A DNA stretch of 34,011 nucleotides, taken from assembly GCA_029862125.1 (NCBI GenBank), contig JAOTXY010000032.1:1-34011 (forward strand), in the 5' to 3' direction. This document shows, one piece after another, positions 16,034 through 23,887 of the stretch (the stretch's first letter is position 1; each line of letters opens with the position of its first letter). The stretch comes from Gammaproteobacteria bacterium. GTDB taxonomy: Bacteria; Pseudomonadota; Gammaproteobacteria; GCA-001735895. Below the pieces are notes generated by a model, which saw only the letters and a list, made by a program, of their open reading frames with translations, did not search any database and had not been told where the DNA came from. The position numbers and the translations under genes were made by a program.

Positions 16034-17032
16034 CTATACCGATTGGTTTGTGTCTGCGATCAGGCTCAGGATTTCGAACATTACGGCGGTGGCGAAATGC
16101 GAGGTTTGCCGATTGGGATGATCCTTGGTCGGCATCAGGCAGACAACGTCACCACCGATGATGTTTTTACCGCGCACGCAACGCAATAGCTCCATCACTT
16201 CATCGACCTGGAAGCCCTGGATACCACATTCGAGGTTAGCCACGCCGGGACATATGGTCGTATCCATACAATCCAGGTCAAAGGTGATATAGAGCGGCGC
16301 ATCGCCAATGCGATCGTTAATCAACTCGATCGTTTTCAGCGGCCCCAACTCACGATAACGTTTGATCGGCACCACTTCATAACCGAGATCGGAACTGGTT
16401 TTCCACCAGTCGAGCGTACGCGGATTGCCGCGCATGCCGATCTGCACGCTATGCGCGGTATCGATGTAACCGTCACGCACCAGGTAAGCCGCCCAGTGTG
16501 CCGCGGATTTTACCGCACCGAGAAAATGCGGCACCTGCTCGTAAGCATCGGTATGCGCATCGAAATGCAGAAATGCAGCCTTGCGTCCTTCCGTCAGCCG
16601 GGCCTTGTCTCCGGAAATGGCCTGCATGATACCGCCAGTTACGGCATGATCACCGCCGATCGAAACCGGACGGGTGCCGGTGGCATCGAGTGCGCGATAA
16701 AAGTCGGTAATACGCTCGATACAGCGCTCATTGTCATTCGCTTCCGGCAGGGGTACGTCACCCATGTCGCCAATGCGGCAACTCTGCCAGGGATCGACCT
16801 GGAACTCGGAGTGCACCCGGCGCGACATCGCGGAGACATCGCGCACTGCACGCGGTCCGAGGTGCTGGTCACGCTCGGTGGTGCCGTTGCCGGTAGAATG
16901 CGGAACACCGACCAGGGCAATATCAAGCTTTGCCGGATCACGCTCAATCGGGCATCTGAACAGGGTCGGAATATCCCACCAGTAAAGGCCTTCCAGCATC
17001 ATCCTGTCATCGTCAGACAAGTTGTCACTCAT
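16034..17032 (-). CDS. Divergent ureohydrolase (agmatinase/arginase superfamily)
   Basis: This superfamily hydrolyses guanidino groups to urea with a binuclear metal site. The 332-residue protein keeps the metal ligands H129 (SIGGDH), D158/H160/D162 (HFDAHTD) and D252/D254 (TFDLD). The usual D-x-D-x-x-DP is altered to DLDCMDT, and the following loop reads CPGVANLECG instead of the normal PGTGTPEPGG type. The substrate loop is therefore unusual. GAGGA precedes the ATG. It lies between two PhyH-type dioxygenases in one operon. It could act on agmatine, guanidinobutyrate, another guanidino acid or guanidine itself; the sequence does not decide. Confidence 0.9.
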   Translation of the reverse strand: MSDNLSDDDRMMLEGLYWWDIPTLFRCPIERDPAKLDIALVGVPHSTGNGTTERDQHLGPRAVRDVSAMSRRVHSEFQVDPWQSCRIGDMGDVPLPEANDNERCIERITDFYRALDATGTRPVSIGGDHAVTGGIMQAISGDKARLTEGRKAAFLHFDAHTDAYEQVPHFLGAVKSAAHWAAYLVRDGYIDTAHSVQIGMRGNPRTLDWWKTSSDLGYEVVPIKRYRELGPLKTIELINDRIGDAPLYITFDLDCMDTTICPGVANLECGIQGFQVDEVMELLRCVRGKNIIGGDVVCLMPTKDHPNRQTSHFATAVMFEILSLIADTNQSV

Positions 17033-17050
17033 TTTATTTTCCTCGATGTA

Positions 17051-17881
17051 TTAATAGGCCCGCTTTTGGGATGCACCCTGATATAAAATATCTGCCCAGT
17101 TCCGGTTTGCCTTTTCACGTTCGCTAACTCCTTCGGAATCCATATCCCGGCGGGGCCGTTTGAGATAAATAAAATCTGGCTGAGCACAATCACCACGCAT
17201 CGGCAGCCAGTAGTTTTCACCCAGGGTCTGGCGGGCGCCGGCTGGCATATAAGCCTGCATTGCGAACCCGACCCGTCGCTGCTTACTCCGGTTTGGCTGC
17301 GACCCATGGATTACTTTTGCGTGGTGCAACGACATCTGCCCGGGTTTCAGAACCAAATCGACAGCGGTAGATGCATCGATATCCGAAATTTCCTGGCCTC
17401 GGGTCAGAATATTGTCCTGGTGAAAGGTTTCCTGGTGCGGATGTATCGAATTCTGATGGCTACCCGGAATCATACTCATGCAGCCGGTTTCACGGTTGCT
17501 CGTCGTTAACGCGATCCACGCGGTCACGTAGTTGTGCGGCGTGATCCCCATGTAGGTTGCATCCTGGTGCCAGCTTACGAAATGACCGGTTCGTGGCTCC
17601 TTGATAAATAGCACGCTACCCCAAAGCGCGAAGTCGGATCCAATCAAGTCCTCGACCGCATCCAGGATTACCGGGTGATGTACCAGTTCATCGAGAAATT
17701 TAAAGGCCAGGTGCGGATTGTTGCGATTCTCGGCATTGAGCTGTTCGGGGTACTTCGCTTCCGCCGACCTCAGGCGCTGTTCGTATTCGGCAGCCTCGTC
17801 CTCGGAAATCACATCGATGGGCGCGATGAATCCCTGCTCGCGATACTGCTCTACCTGTTGTTGCGAAAGTACTTTACTCAC
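17051..17881 (-). CDS. PhyH-family Fe(II)/2-oxoglutarate dioxygenase (second)
   Basis: I chose the GTG at 17881, giving a 276-residue product that starts VSKVLSQQQVEQYREQGFI, the normal N-terminus of this family. An ATG at 17971 is in frame but would overlap the divergent gene's start. Metal ligands are H105 and D107 (SWHQDATYMG) and H192 (AKVIHGS), with R202/R203 near the 2-oxoglutarate site. The family also includes ectoine hydroxylase and several amino-acid hydroxylases. It is the first gene of the operon with the ureohydrolase (18-base gap). It is only distantly similar to the other PhyH protein, so the two probably act on different steps. Confidence 0.88.
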   Translation of the reverse strand: MSKVLSQQQVEQYREQGFIAPIDVISEDEAAEYEQRLRSAEAKYPEQLNAENRNNPHLAFKFLDELVHHPVILDAVEDLIGSDFALWGSVLFIKEPRTGHFVSWHQDATYMGITPHNYVTAWIALTTSNRETGCMSMIPGSHQNSIHPHQETFHQDNILTRGQEISDIDASTAVDLVLKPGQMSLHHAKVIHGSQPNRSKQRRVGFAMQAYMPAGARQTLGENYWLPMRGDCAQPDFIYLKRPRRDMDSEGVSEREKANRNWADILYQGASQKRAY

Positions 17882-17969
17882 GGTGTTATTAACTCGTGAA
17901 TTGGGAATCCCGCGATAGTAGCGTAAACTCGCGCCGAACAAATAGCAGAAAGTTGCAATCTTTTCGGCC

Positions 17970-18173
17970 ATGAAAAAACTCGACAAACAAACGCTAATCG
18001 GCATTCGCGACCAGTTCGGCAGCTACGCCTGGGACGACGCGGAAATTTCAGAACTGGTAGAGCCGAAGCTGGGTATCATCACCGGCTTCCAGGAACTCCT
18101 CGACCAGCTCGAGGTACTGCGTAAAATCGACCTGGAAGCAACACCTCCGGCCGGCGACATATCCCCGAAATGA
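17970..18173 (+). CDS. AtzG-like small subunit
   Basis: The 67-residue acidic helical protein resembles the AtzG/DUF4089 family, which are GatC-like partners of amidases such as AtzE. It overlaps the amidase start by 4 bases (ATGA), as expected of a stoichiometric partner. No good Shine-Dalgarno sequence is visible before the ATG. The call rests on length, composition and position more than on strong motifs. Confidence 0.65.
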   Translation: MKKLDKQTLIGIRDQFGSYAWDDAEISELVEPKLGIITGFQELLDQLEVLRKIDLEATPPAGDISPK

Positions 18174-19531
18174 CCGCAACACTGGCTTTCGCGTCGCTCA
18201 ACGAAATTTCCACCCGCCTGCGTAACCGCGAGGTCAGTGCTACCGAGCTAATCGATCTCTATGCAGATCGCATCGAACGCCTTGCGGAGGAGAGCAAAGC
18301 CTTTATCTGCGTCGATATTGAAGCTGCTCGTGGCAGGGCCGCTAGCATCGATAAAAATTTCGATGATGAACTGCCACTCAACGGCATTCCCTATACCTGC
18401 AAGGATTTATTTGATGTGAAGGGCCTGCCAACCACGGGTGGTTCCCAGGTGCTACAGGATAACCTGGTGCATAAGGACGCGGAAGTTGTCAAGCGTATGA
18501 ACCAGGCCGGCGCTAATTTCATCGGCAAAAACAACCTGCATGAATTTGCCTACGGCGCAACCGGCGAAAATACGCTCTACGGTACCCCTCCTAATCCGTA
18601 TGACCCATCACGCCTCGCGGGCGGTTCCAGCAGCGGCTCGGCGGCGGCGGTCGGCTTCGGTCTTTGCGCCGCGGCGCTTGGTACCGATACCGGCGGATCG
18701 GTGCGTGCGCCCGCGTCACTCTGCGGCCTGGTGGGTTTCAAACCGACCTATGGTCGCATCAGCACCGAGGGCGTCATACCCTATTCGTGGACTCTTGACC
18801 ATGTCGGCACGCTCACCCGCAAGGTGGCAGATACCGGGCTTTTATTTGATTCGCTGGCGTCCGAGCCCAAAACCCCAGTGCAGACAAGTCTGCATAATCT
18901 GACCATTGGAATCCCGCAGTCTTTCTTTTTTGATCGCTGCGACAGCGAAATTCTCGACAGCATCGATGCGCTAATGAATTTTTTACGCCGGGAAGGCGCA
19001 ATTCTCAAACCGGTACCCATGCCATCAATGGAATTTACCCGCACGGTATCACTGGCGGTACAAATGCCGGAGGCACTGTCTTACCACAATCGATACCTCG
19101 AACAGCGTGGTCATCTTTACAGCCAGGACTTCCGCGCAGGGCTGGCGCTGGGCCAATGCCTGCTTGCCGAGCAATATATCCGCGGTAAACGCTTTATCGA
19201 AACCTACCGCAACGACATGGACAGGGTATTTGCAGAGGTCGATGTAATACTGACGCCGGCAACACCGGTGATCGCGCCGAAAATCGGCGTGATCGAAGTG
19301 ACCGTAGATGGATATGCCGAGCCCGCCGGAAACGCAATAACCCGGTACACCTCATTTTTCAACATGACCGGGCATCCGGCAATAACACTGCCCTGCGGCA
19401 TGCACAGCAAAGGCCTGCCGATCGGAGCGCAGCTAGTGGGCAAGCACTTTGGCGACGAGCAATTAATCGATATTGCACAACAGGTCGAATCGGACTACGA
19501 CTTCGAACTTCCCCTGCCAGACCTGGGTTAA
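18170..19531 (+). CDS. Amidase-signature hydrolase, AtzE/GatA-like
   Basis: The 453-residue amidase-signature enzyme hydrolyses C-N amide bonds. The triad is visible: K78 (YTCKDLFDVKG), cis-Ser S153 in GGSSSGSAAA and nucleophile S177 in DTGGSVRAPA. With its small AtzG-like partner it resembles 1-carboxybiuret hydrolase systems, but the substrate need not be biuret. A GatA role is unlikely because no gatB or gatC lies nearby. It diverges from the PhyH-ureohydrolase-PhyH operon across 88 bases, so the two may belong to one pathway for a nitrogen-rich compound. Its stop overlaps the next minus-strand gene in the palindrome TTAA. Confidence 0.92.
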   Translation: MTATLAFASLNEISTRLRNREVSATELIDLYADRIERLAEESKAFICVDIEAARGRAASIDKNFDDELPLNGIPYTCKDLFDVKGLPTTGGSQVLQDNLVHKDAEVVKRMNQAGANFIGKNNLHEFAYGATGENTLYGTPPNPYDPSRLAGGSSSGSAAAVGFGLCAAALGTDTGGSVRAPASLCGLVGFKPTYGRISTEGVIPYSWTLDHVGTLTRKVADTGLLFDSLASEPKTPVQTSLHNLTIGIPQSFFFDRCDSEILDSIDALMNFLRREGAILKPVPMPSMEFTRTVSLAVQMPEALSYHNRYLEQRGHLYSQDFRAGLALGQCLLAEQYIRGKRFIETYRNDMDRVFAEVDVILTPATPVIAPKIGVIEVTVDGYAEPAGNAITRYTSFFNMTGHPAITLPCGMHSKGLPIGAQLVGKHFGDEQLIDIAQQVESDYDFELPLPDLG

Positions 19532-20268
19532 ATACCCTGATTGATAAGCTGGTGAATCAAGACCTCCATCTCGGCCTCGGAAAACTCTTCGCGTGCAGTT
19601 AGCGAACTGCTCAGATTGGCGCCGGCGAGTACGGACGGGGATTGTTTGCGGAATAAACTCAAGGCCGCACCCTGCCCCTCGATCAGGTCACGCATCACCA
19701 GGGGGCTCAACATGCCGGCGGCCTCCATCACCGGGCACTGGATGATATTGTGCAGGGCCGTCAATAACTTGGGGCCGATAAACTGCGGCGCCATTCTGCC
19801 CCGGTTCAGCCGTAACAGGCGTTCCGCGGTATCGCAGTAAAAGTCGAGAAAGTGATTGCCGCGACGGAACATTAAAAAAGCATTGTGCACCTTGTTATAG
19901 GTCCTCAGCTTCGCGGCATTATCCCGTTGCACCCATATTTCTCTGCCGACCGCGAAATCGGAATCAGGCAGTAAAAATTGAGCCGGGTCGAAGATCAGGA
20001 AATCGGCATCGCACCAGATTACGCGGTCGTATCCCTCGACCAATCCCTGCTGCAGAATTTTGAGTCGCGCGAGATCACTCGCGATCACGGTTTGAGCCCC
20101 AATTTTTTCAAGCAGATCCGGCGCGATCAGGTTGAAGACTTCATCACCTAAAAAACGAATCTCAAACTGGTTATCCAGCGCCCAACTTGCGACTGAATCC
20201 AGGCATCGGCGCAACCATTTATATGGTAGTGGATCACGATGCGACTGGATTACCAGGGTGGCGGACAT
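19528..20268 (-). CDS. Glycosyltransferase-like protein with DxD motif
   Basis: The product has about 246 residues from ATG 20268; a TTG at 20298 would add ten. It has a GT-A-like pattern: an N-terminal strand (SATLVIQSHRDPLPYKWLRRCL) and a mid-protein WCDADFLIF, which is a DxD-type metal and nucleotide-sugar motif. A region like those of GT8/GT32-type enzymes follows. No membrane segment is visible. I cannot name the sugar or acceptor. The gene stands alone between the amidase and the CDGSH gene and shares its stop with the amidase stop. Confidence 0.6.
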   Translation of the reverse strand: MSATLVIQSHRDPLPYKWLRRCLDSVASWALDNQFEIRFLGDEVFNLIAPDLLEKIGAQTVIASDLARLKILQQGLVEGYDRVIWCDADFLIFDPAQFLLPDSDFAVGREIWVQRDNAAKLRTYNKVHNAFLMFRRGNHFLDFYCDTAERLLRLNRGRMAPQFIGPKLLTALHNIIQCPVMEAAGMLSPLVMRDLIEGQGAALSLFRKQSPSVLAGANLSSSLTAREEFSEAEMEVLIHQLINQGI

Positions 20269-20350
20269 CAACAAGGCGGTCTCATTATTCGTGCGCAACA
20301 GCTTATCATGCTATTTTTAAGGTGTTTGATACCCGCCAAAGAGTTAATTT

Positions 20351-20620
20351 ATGACCGATCCAACTATCGCAGACAACAAGCCCGTCAAGGTAGCACTCGA
20401 AACAGGTAAGAAATACTATTTCTGCATGTGCGGACGAAGCAGCAACCAGCCATTTTGCGATGGCTCACACAAGGGCAGTGAATTTTCACCGATGGCCTTC
20501 GAATGCGACACCAGCAAGGACTATTACCTGTGCCGGTGCAAGCATAGCGGCAACAAACCCTATTGCGATGGCACCCACAAACAATTCGATGATGACCAGG
20601 TCGGAAAGCCCGCCGGCTAG
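20351..20620 (+). CDS. Double CDGSH iron-sulfur protein
   Basis: The 89-residue protein carries two CDGSH zinc-finger-like motifs that each bind a 2Fe-2S cluster with three Cys and one His. The first is C-M-C plus FCDGSH (about residues 25-40) and the second C-R-C plus YCDGTH (about 61-76). Tandem-CDGSH bacterial proteins are known but mostly uncharacterised; electron transfer or cluster donation is the usual proposal. No operon partner is apparent, as it converges with the deaminase gene 13 bases away. Confidence 0.93.
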   Translation: MTDPTIADNKPVKVALETGKKYYFCMCGRSSNQPFCDGSHKGSEFSPMAFECDTSKDYYLCRCKHSGNKPYCDGTHKQFDDDQVGKPAG

Positions 20621-20633
20621 TTCAAAGTGAGAC

Positions 20634-21104
20634 TTATCCGCACAGTTGTGGACTTCCCCCTTCACTGGCATTTTTGCCATATACCATGCGCTCTATTCCG
20701 GCCCAGTAGGCTGCAGCCTCACACATTGGGCAAGCTGGTGAAGATGAATACAGTGTGCAGCGACTGAGATCGCGCGAATTGAGTCGGCGCGCTGCATCCC
20801 GAATGGCTTCCATCTCGGCGTGAGCGGTAGGATCCTTATTGATTATTACAAGACTCGGCGATTGGCCAACGATTTTGCCATCGCGAACCACAACCGCACC
20901 ATAACCCTGGTCACCGCTCTCGATAGCCCGTTGTCGCATGCTAATCGCACGTGCCATGAATGAAGTATCATCGCTAACTTCGGGCTGTTCGATTGTCCCG
21001 GTTTCGCTAATGCCCGCCTTTCCTTCACGAGTGGCGAACAACGGAAAAACAGCTGCCATTGCCAGCACCAGTGCCCTTCTTTTGACCTGTAGTTGTTTAA
21101 CCAT
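20634..21104 (-). CDS. Guanine/cytosine-deaminase-like protein with export signal
   Basis: The 156-residue zinc deaminase has H95-A-E97 (DPTAHAEMEAIRDAARRL) and C125/C128 in SSPACPMC, with AAYWAGI after them. The wording is closest to guanine deaminase (GuaD type). The usual C-terminal part is short. Unusually, the first 30 residues form a signal-like segment: KRR at 8-10, a hydrophobic stretch (ALVLAMAAVFPLFA) and a small-residue region. The twin arginine suggests Tat export of a folded zinc enzyme, but Sec is possible. It would act in the periplasm, which is not expected of this family. Confidence 0.8.
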   Translation of the reverse strand: MVKQLQVKRRALVLAMAAVFPLFATREGKAGISETGTIEQPEVSDDTSFMARAISMRQRAIESGDQGYGAVVVRDGKIVGQSPSLVIINKDPTAHAEMEAIRDAARRLNSRDLSRCTLYSSSPACPMCEAAAYWAGIERMVYGKNASEGGSPQLCG

Positions 21105-21159
21105 GATTAATCCCGTCCAGATAATTGATCCAGTTTAACATTTCCGGCACAAAACCCGC

Positions 21160-21189
21160 TTGTGCAGTACGCCGGCAAGCGCATAAAAT
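21160..21189 (+). promoter_or_regulatory. Possible promoter of the lysW operon
   Basis: TAAAAT at 21184-21189 (5/6 to the -10 consensus) lies 18 bases after TTGTGC at 21160-21165, which is only a weak -35. It is 33 bases before the lysW ATG. No FNR box or clear operator was seen in the 118-base gap between lysW and the divergent deaminase gene. Confidence 0.35.
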
Positions 21190-21222
21190 ACCCGGCCTTC
21201 TAACTGATACCTGGGGACTACC

Positions 21223-21387
21223 ATGGGCGAATGTCCGGTATGTGCGGCCGAAGTCGAAGTGGCCAAAGACGCTATATCTGGCGAGTTACTGGTCTGCGAG
21301 GACTGCGGCGCCGAACTCGAACTGATCAAAACCGTTCCGGTTGAACTGGCTGAAGCGCCATCGGCCGAAGAGGACTGGGGCCAGTGA
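21223..21387 (+). CDS. lysW: Amino-group carrier protein LysW-like, C-terminal Gln
   Basis: The 54-residue carrier protein protects the alpha-amino group of an amino acid during conversion of its side chain. A zinc ribbon is formed by C4/C7 (CPVC) and C25/C28 (CEDC), followed by an acidic tail ending EDWGQ. The Thermus LysW is the same length and ends EDWGE, where the gamma-carboxyl of Glu54 is the attachment point. Here codon 54 is CAG (Gln), so the carboxyl is an amide and must be deamidated or exchanged before normal ligation. GGGGA precedes the ATG. The stop overlaps the lysX GTG start by 4 bases. The gene is too short for simple ORF cut-offs. Confidence 0.95.
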   Translation: MGECPVCAAEVEVAKDAISGELLVCEDCGAELELIKTVPVELAEAPSAEEDWGQ

Positions 21388-22220
21388 AAATCGGCCTGCT
21401 GCATTCGCTGATTCGAAAAGAAGAAAAACTTCTGCTCGAGGCGTTTCATAAAGCCGGTGTGGAACCGATCATGATCGACGACCGCAAGTTGATCATGGAT
21501 TTTCACAGTGCCCCCGATATTGACATCCTGGTCGAGCGTTCTATCAATCACTCACGCGCACTGCACGCATTGCGGCTGTTCGAAAGCGCCGGGGTATGTT
21601 GTGTCAACTCGCACAAGGTCGCCCAGATCTGCGGTGACAAGCTGCTGACCACCGCCGCGCTGAAGGATCATGGTATCGCACAACCCGCAAGCAGAGTCGC
21701 ATTTACCGAGGAATCGGCGCTCGCCGCGATCGAGGAACTGGGTTACCCGGTGGTTTTGAAACCGGCGGTCGGCTCCTGGGGTAGATTGCTTTCCAAGATC
21801 AACGACCGCGATGCCGCCGAGACGGTACTCGAGCACAAGACCGTGCTCGGCAGCTATCACCACTCGATTTTTTACATCCAGCAATATATCGACAAGCAGG
21901 GTCGCGATATTCGCAGTTTCGTGGTCGGCGATGATTGCATTGCCGCCATTTACCGCAGCTCCGATCACTGGATCACCAACACCGCACGGGGCGCCCAGGC
22001 GAGTAAGTGCGAAGTGACTGCCGAGGTCGCCGAAATTTCGCTGGCAGCGGCAAAAGCAGTTGGCGGCGGAATTGTCGCCGTCGATTTGTTCGAAAGTGAC
22101 GAAGGTTTGCTGGTCAACGAAGTCAACTACACGATGGAGTTTCGCAACAGTATCGATACCACGGGAATCGATATTCCCCAGGTAGTTGCAAACTATGTCA
22201 TCGCCCTCGTAAACCAATGA
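21384..22220 (+). CDS. lysX: LysX-like ATP-grasp ligase for LysW
   Basis: This ATP-grasp ligase joins the carrier C-terminus to the amino group of an acidic amino acid (alpha-aminoadipate or glutamate) at the cost of ATP. The 278-residue product starts with GTG. It has the LysX core: [14 protein letters not shown] (nucleotide binding), [10 protein letters not shown], and the metal and substrate region [14 protein letters not shown], very close to the Thermus enzyme. The TMEF/RNSI wording is shared by LysX and does not by itself separate LysX from ArgX-type specificity. It is coupled to lysW by the GTGA overlap and to lysY by ATGA. Confidence 0.93.
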   Translation: MKIGLLHSLIRKEEKLLLEAFHKAGVEPIMIDDRKLIMDFHSAPDIDILVERSINHSRALHALRLFESAGVCCVNSHKVAQICGDKLLTTAALKDHGIAQPASRVAFTEESALAAIEELGYPVVLKPAVGSWGRLLSKINDRDAAETVLEHKTVLGSYHHSIFYIQQYIDKQGRDIRSFVVGDDCIAAIYRSSDHWITNTARGAQASKCEVTAEVAEISLAAAKAVGGGIVAVDLFESDEGLLVNEVNYTMEFRNSIDTTGIDIPQVVANYVIALVNQ

Positions 22221-23239
22221 TCAAGGTCTCGATTGTCGGCGCCTCGGGTTACACCGGTGGCGATTTACTACGCATCTTGTTATTCCATCCGCAGGTCGAA
22301 ATTCAACAGGTTACCTCGGAGCGAAATGCAGGCAGGCTGGTTTCCAGTGTGCACCCCAACTTGCGCAAAATCTGCCGGCATAAATTTGTTCCAATCTCGG
22401 AACTCGAGCCCTGCGACGTGTTGTTCCTGGGATTACCGCATGGACAAATGATGAATCGCCTGGACGACTTTGAAGAACTGGCCGAAACCCTGATCGATTT
22501 ATCCGCCGACTTCCGGCTGCGCGACAGCGACACTTTCGAAAACTGGTATGGAAAACCGCACAGCTGCCCGCAAAAACTCGCCGAATTTGTCTACGGCATT
22601 CCTGAGCTTCACCGCGCGGAAATGAAAACTGCGAAAAGGATCTCGGGTGCCGGTTGTAACGCTACCGCGACCATTCTCGCGCTGTATCCGCTTTACCAGG
22701 CCGGCCTTGTCGAATCCGCCGTTGTCGAGGTAAAAGCCGGTTCCAGCCAGGGTGGCAATGCAGTCAGCGAAGGCAGCCATCACCCGGAACGCAGTGGCGC
22801 GGTGCGCTCTTATAAACCGACCGCTCATCGTCACCTCGGCGAAATCCAGCAGGAACTGGGGGCAGAAAATATTCATTTCTCGGCGACCTCGATCGAAATG
22901 GTGCGCGGGATCCTGGCAACCTGTCATGTATTCCTGAACCGGGACCTGGAAGAAAAAGATATCTGGAAACTCTATCGCAGTGCCTACGGCAACGAACCCT
23001 TTATCCGCATCGTCAAGGAACGTAGTGGCATCCATCGCTACCCGGAGCCGAAGATTCTCGCTGGCAGTAATTACTGTGATATCGGCTTCGAGCGCGACCC
23101 GCAGAGCAATCGGCTGGTTGTCATCAGCGCATTGGACAACCTCATGAAAGGAGCCGCCGGCCAGGCGGTACAGGCATTCAATATCGCGCAGGGATTCGAC
23201 GAAACCACGGGACTCGAATTCCCTGGATTGCACCCCTGA
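22217..23239 (+). CDS. lysY: LysY/ArgC-like N-acyl-gamma-phosphate reductase
   Basis: This NADPH-dependent reductase turns the carrier-bound acyl phosphate into the semialdehyde. The 340-residue product has an N-terminal Rossmann motif ([17 protein letters not shown]) and catalytic C147 in [10 protein letters not shown]. The [15 protein letters not shown] region replaces typical ArgC wording and is the LysY style, consistent with a protein-bound substrate. It overlaps lysX by four bases (ATGA) and lies 12 bases before the amidohydrolase gene. Confidence 0.94.
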   Translation: MIKVSIVGASGYTGGDLLRILLFHPQVEIQQVTSERNAGRLVSSVHPNLRKICRHKFVPISELEPCDVLFLGLPHGQMMNRLDDFEELAETLIDLSADFRLRDSDTFENWYGKPHSCPQKLAEFVYGIPELHRAEMKTAKRISGAGCNATATILALYPLYQAGLVESAVVEVKAGSSQGGNAVSEGSHHPERSGAVRSYKPTAHRHLGEIQQELGAENIHFSATSIEMVRGILATCHVFLNRDLEEKDIWKLYRSAYGNEPFIRIVKERSGIHRYPEPKILAGSNYCDIGFERDPQSNRLVVISALDNLMKGAAGQAVQAFNIAQGFDETTGLEFPGLHP

Positions 23240-23251
23240 TTCTGCGCCGGT

Positions 23252-23887
23252 ATGTGTCGCATTCTCTATGCCCGGGCCGAGAAGCAATTTCAGATTTCGG
23301 AATTGCTCGCACCCTTCGCCGAGCTCTCACGCGATAGCCGGGAGTTTCAGGGTCACGGCTGGGGCTGCGCCTGGCGCGAAGACGACGGCTGGCGCCAGTA
23401 TCACGATATCCGCCCGATCTGGGAAGATAACCTGGGGCAATTTGGGCACACTCAGCTGTTACTGGTACATGCGCGTAGCGCGTTTCGTGATGAGGGCATC
23501 GTCATCGAAAACAATATGCCCTTCTCCGACGGTGAGTCGATTTTCATCTTCAATGGTGAGTTGCGTGGGGTGCGAATCAAATCGGAAGGTCGTATCGGTG
23601 CCGAAAAAATCTACAACTACATTCGTCGCTTCGACAAGGGCGATAAATGCGCAGCCACCGACAAGGCAGTTGAAATCATCAAGAAACGCAGTGCCTACGT
23701 GCGCGCGATGAATATTATTCTTTCAGACGGGAAGCAGTCCTGCCTGTCGACCAGTTACAGCGAGGATCCGGAATACTTTCGAATGCACCAGAAGCGTCAC
23801 CAGGATCTGCATCTGGTATGCTCGCAACCGTTCGCTGGAGACAGCGACTGGTCCATAATCGCTAACAACACGACGATCGAATTATGA
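23252..23887 (+). CDS. Class II glutamine amidotransferase-like Ntn hydrolase inside the lysW operon
   Basis: The 211-residue single-domain protein resembles YafJ/EgtC/Dug3-type class II amidotransferases. Cys2 becomes the N-terminal nucleophile after removal of Met1. HGWG (35-38), R75 in VHARSA, NNMPF (87-91) and N101-G102 in FNGEL form the expected glutamine pocket and oxyanion site. No synthase or ligase domain is attached. EgtC and Dug3 show that this fold can cleave gamma-glutamyl amides other than glutamine. It sits between lysY and lysZ, and its stop overlaps the lysZ ATG, so it is an operon member. Likely roles are deamidating Gln54 of the carrier or hydrolysing the gamma-glutamyl bond that releases the finished product. 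Both are inference. Confidence 0.88.
   Translation: MCRILYARAEKQFQISELLAPFAELSRDSREFQGHGWGCAWREDDGWRQYHDIRPIWEDNLGQFGHTQLLLVHARSAFRDEGIVIENNMPFSDGESIFIFNGELRGVRIKSEGRIGAEKIYNYIRRFDKGDKCAATDKAVEIIKKRSAYVRAMNIILSDGKQSCLSTSYSEDPEYFRMHQKRHQDLHLVCSQPFAGDSDWSIIANNTTIEL

Noticed and set aside
18170-19531. GatA subunit of tRNA amidotransferase
   Set aside because: No gatB or gatC is adjacent and the small partner looks AtzG-like. The divergent metabolic operon fits a catabolic or biosynthetic amidase better.
20326-20339. TTGAT-accc-GCCAA before the CDGSH gene
   Set aside because: It has two mismatches in one half-site and is too close to the start codon for a class II promoter.
21552-22217. 221-codon minus-strand open frame opposite lysX
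   Set aside because: It is antisense to the conserved ATP-grasp core with no recognisable domain and no ribosome-binding site; a shadow frame.
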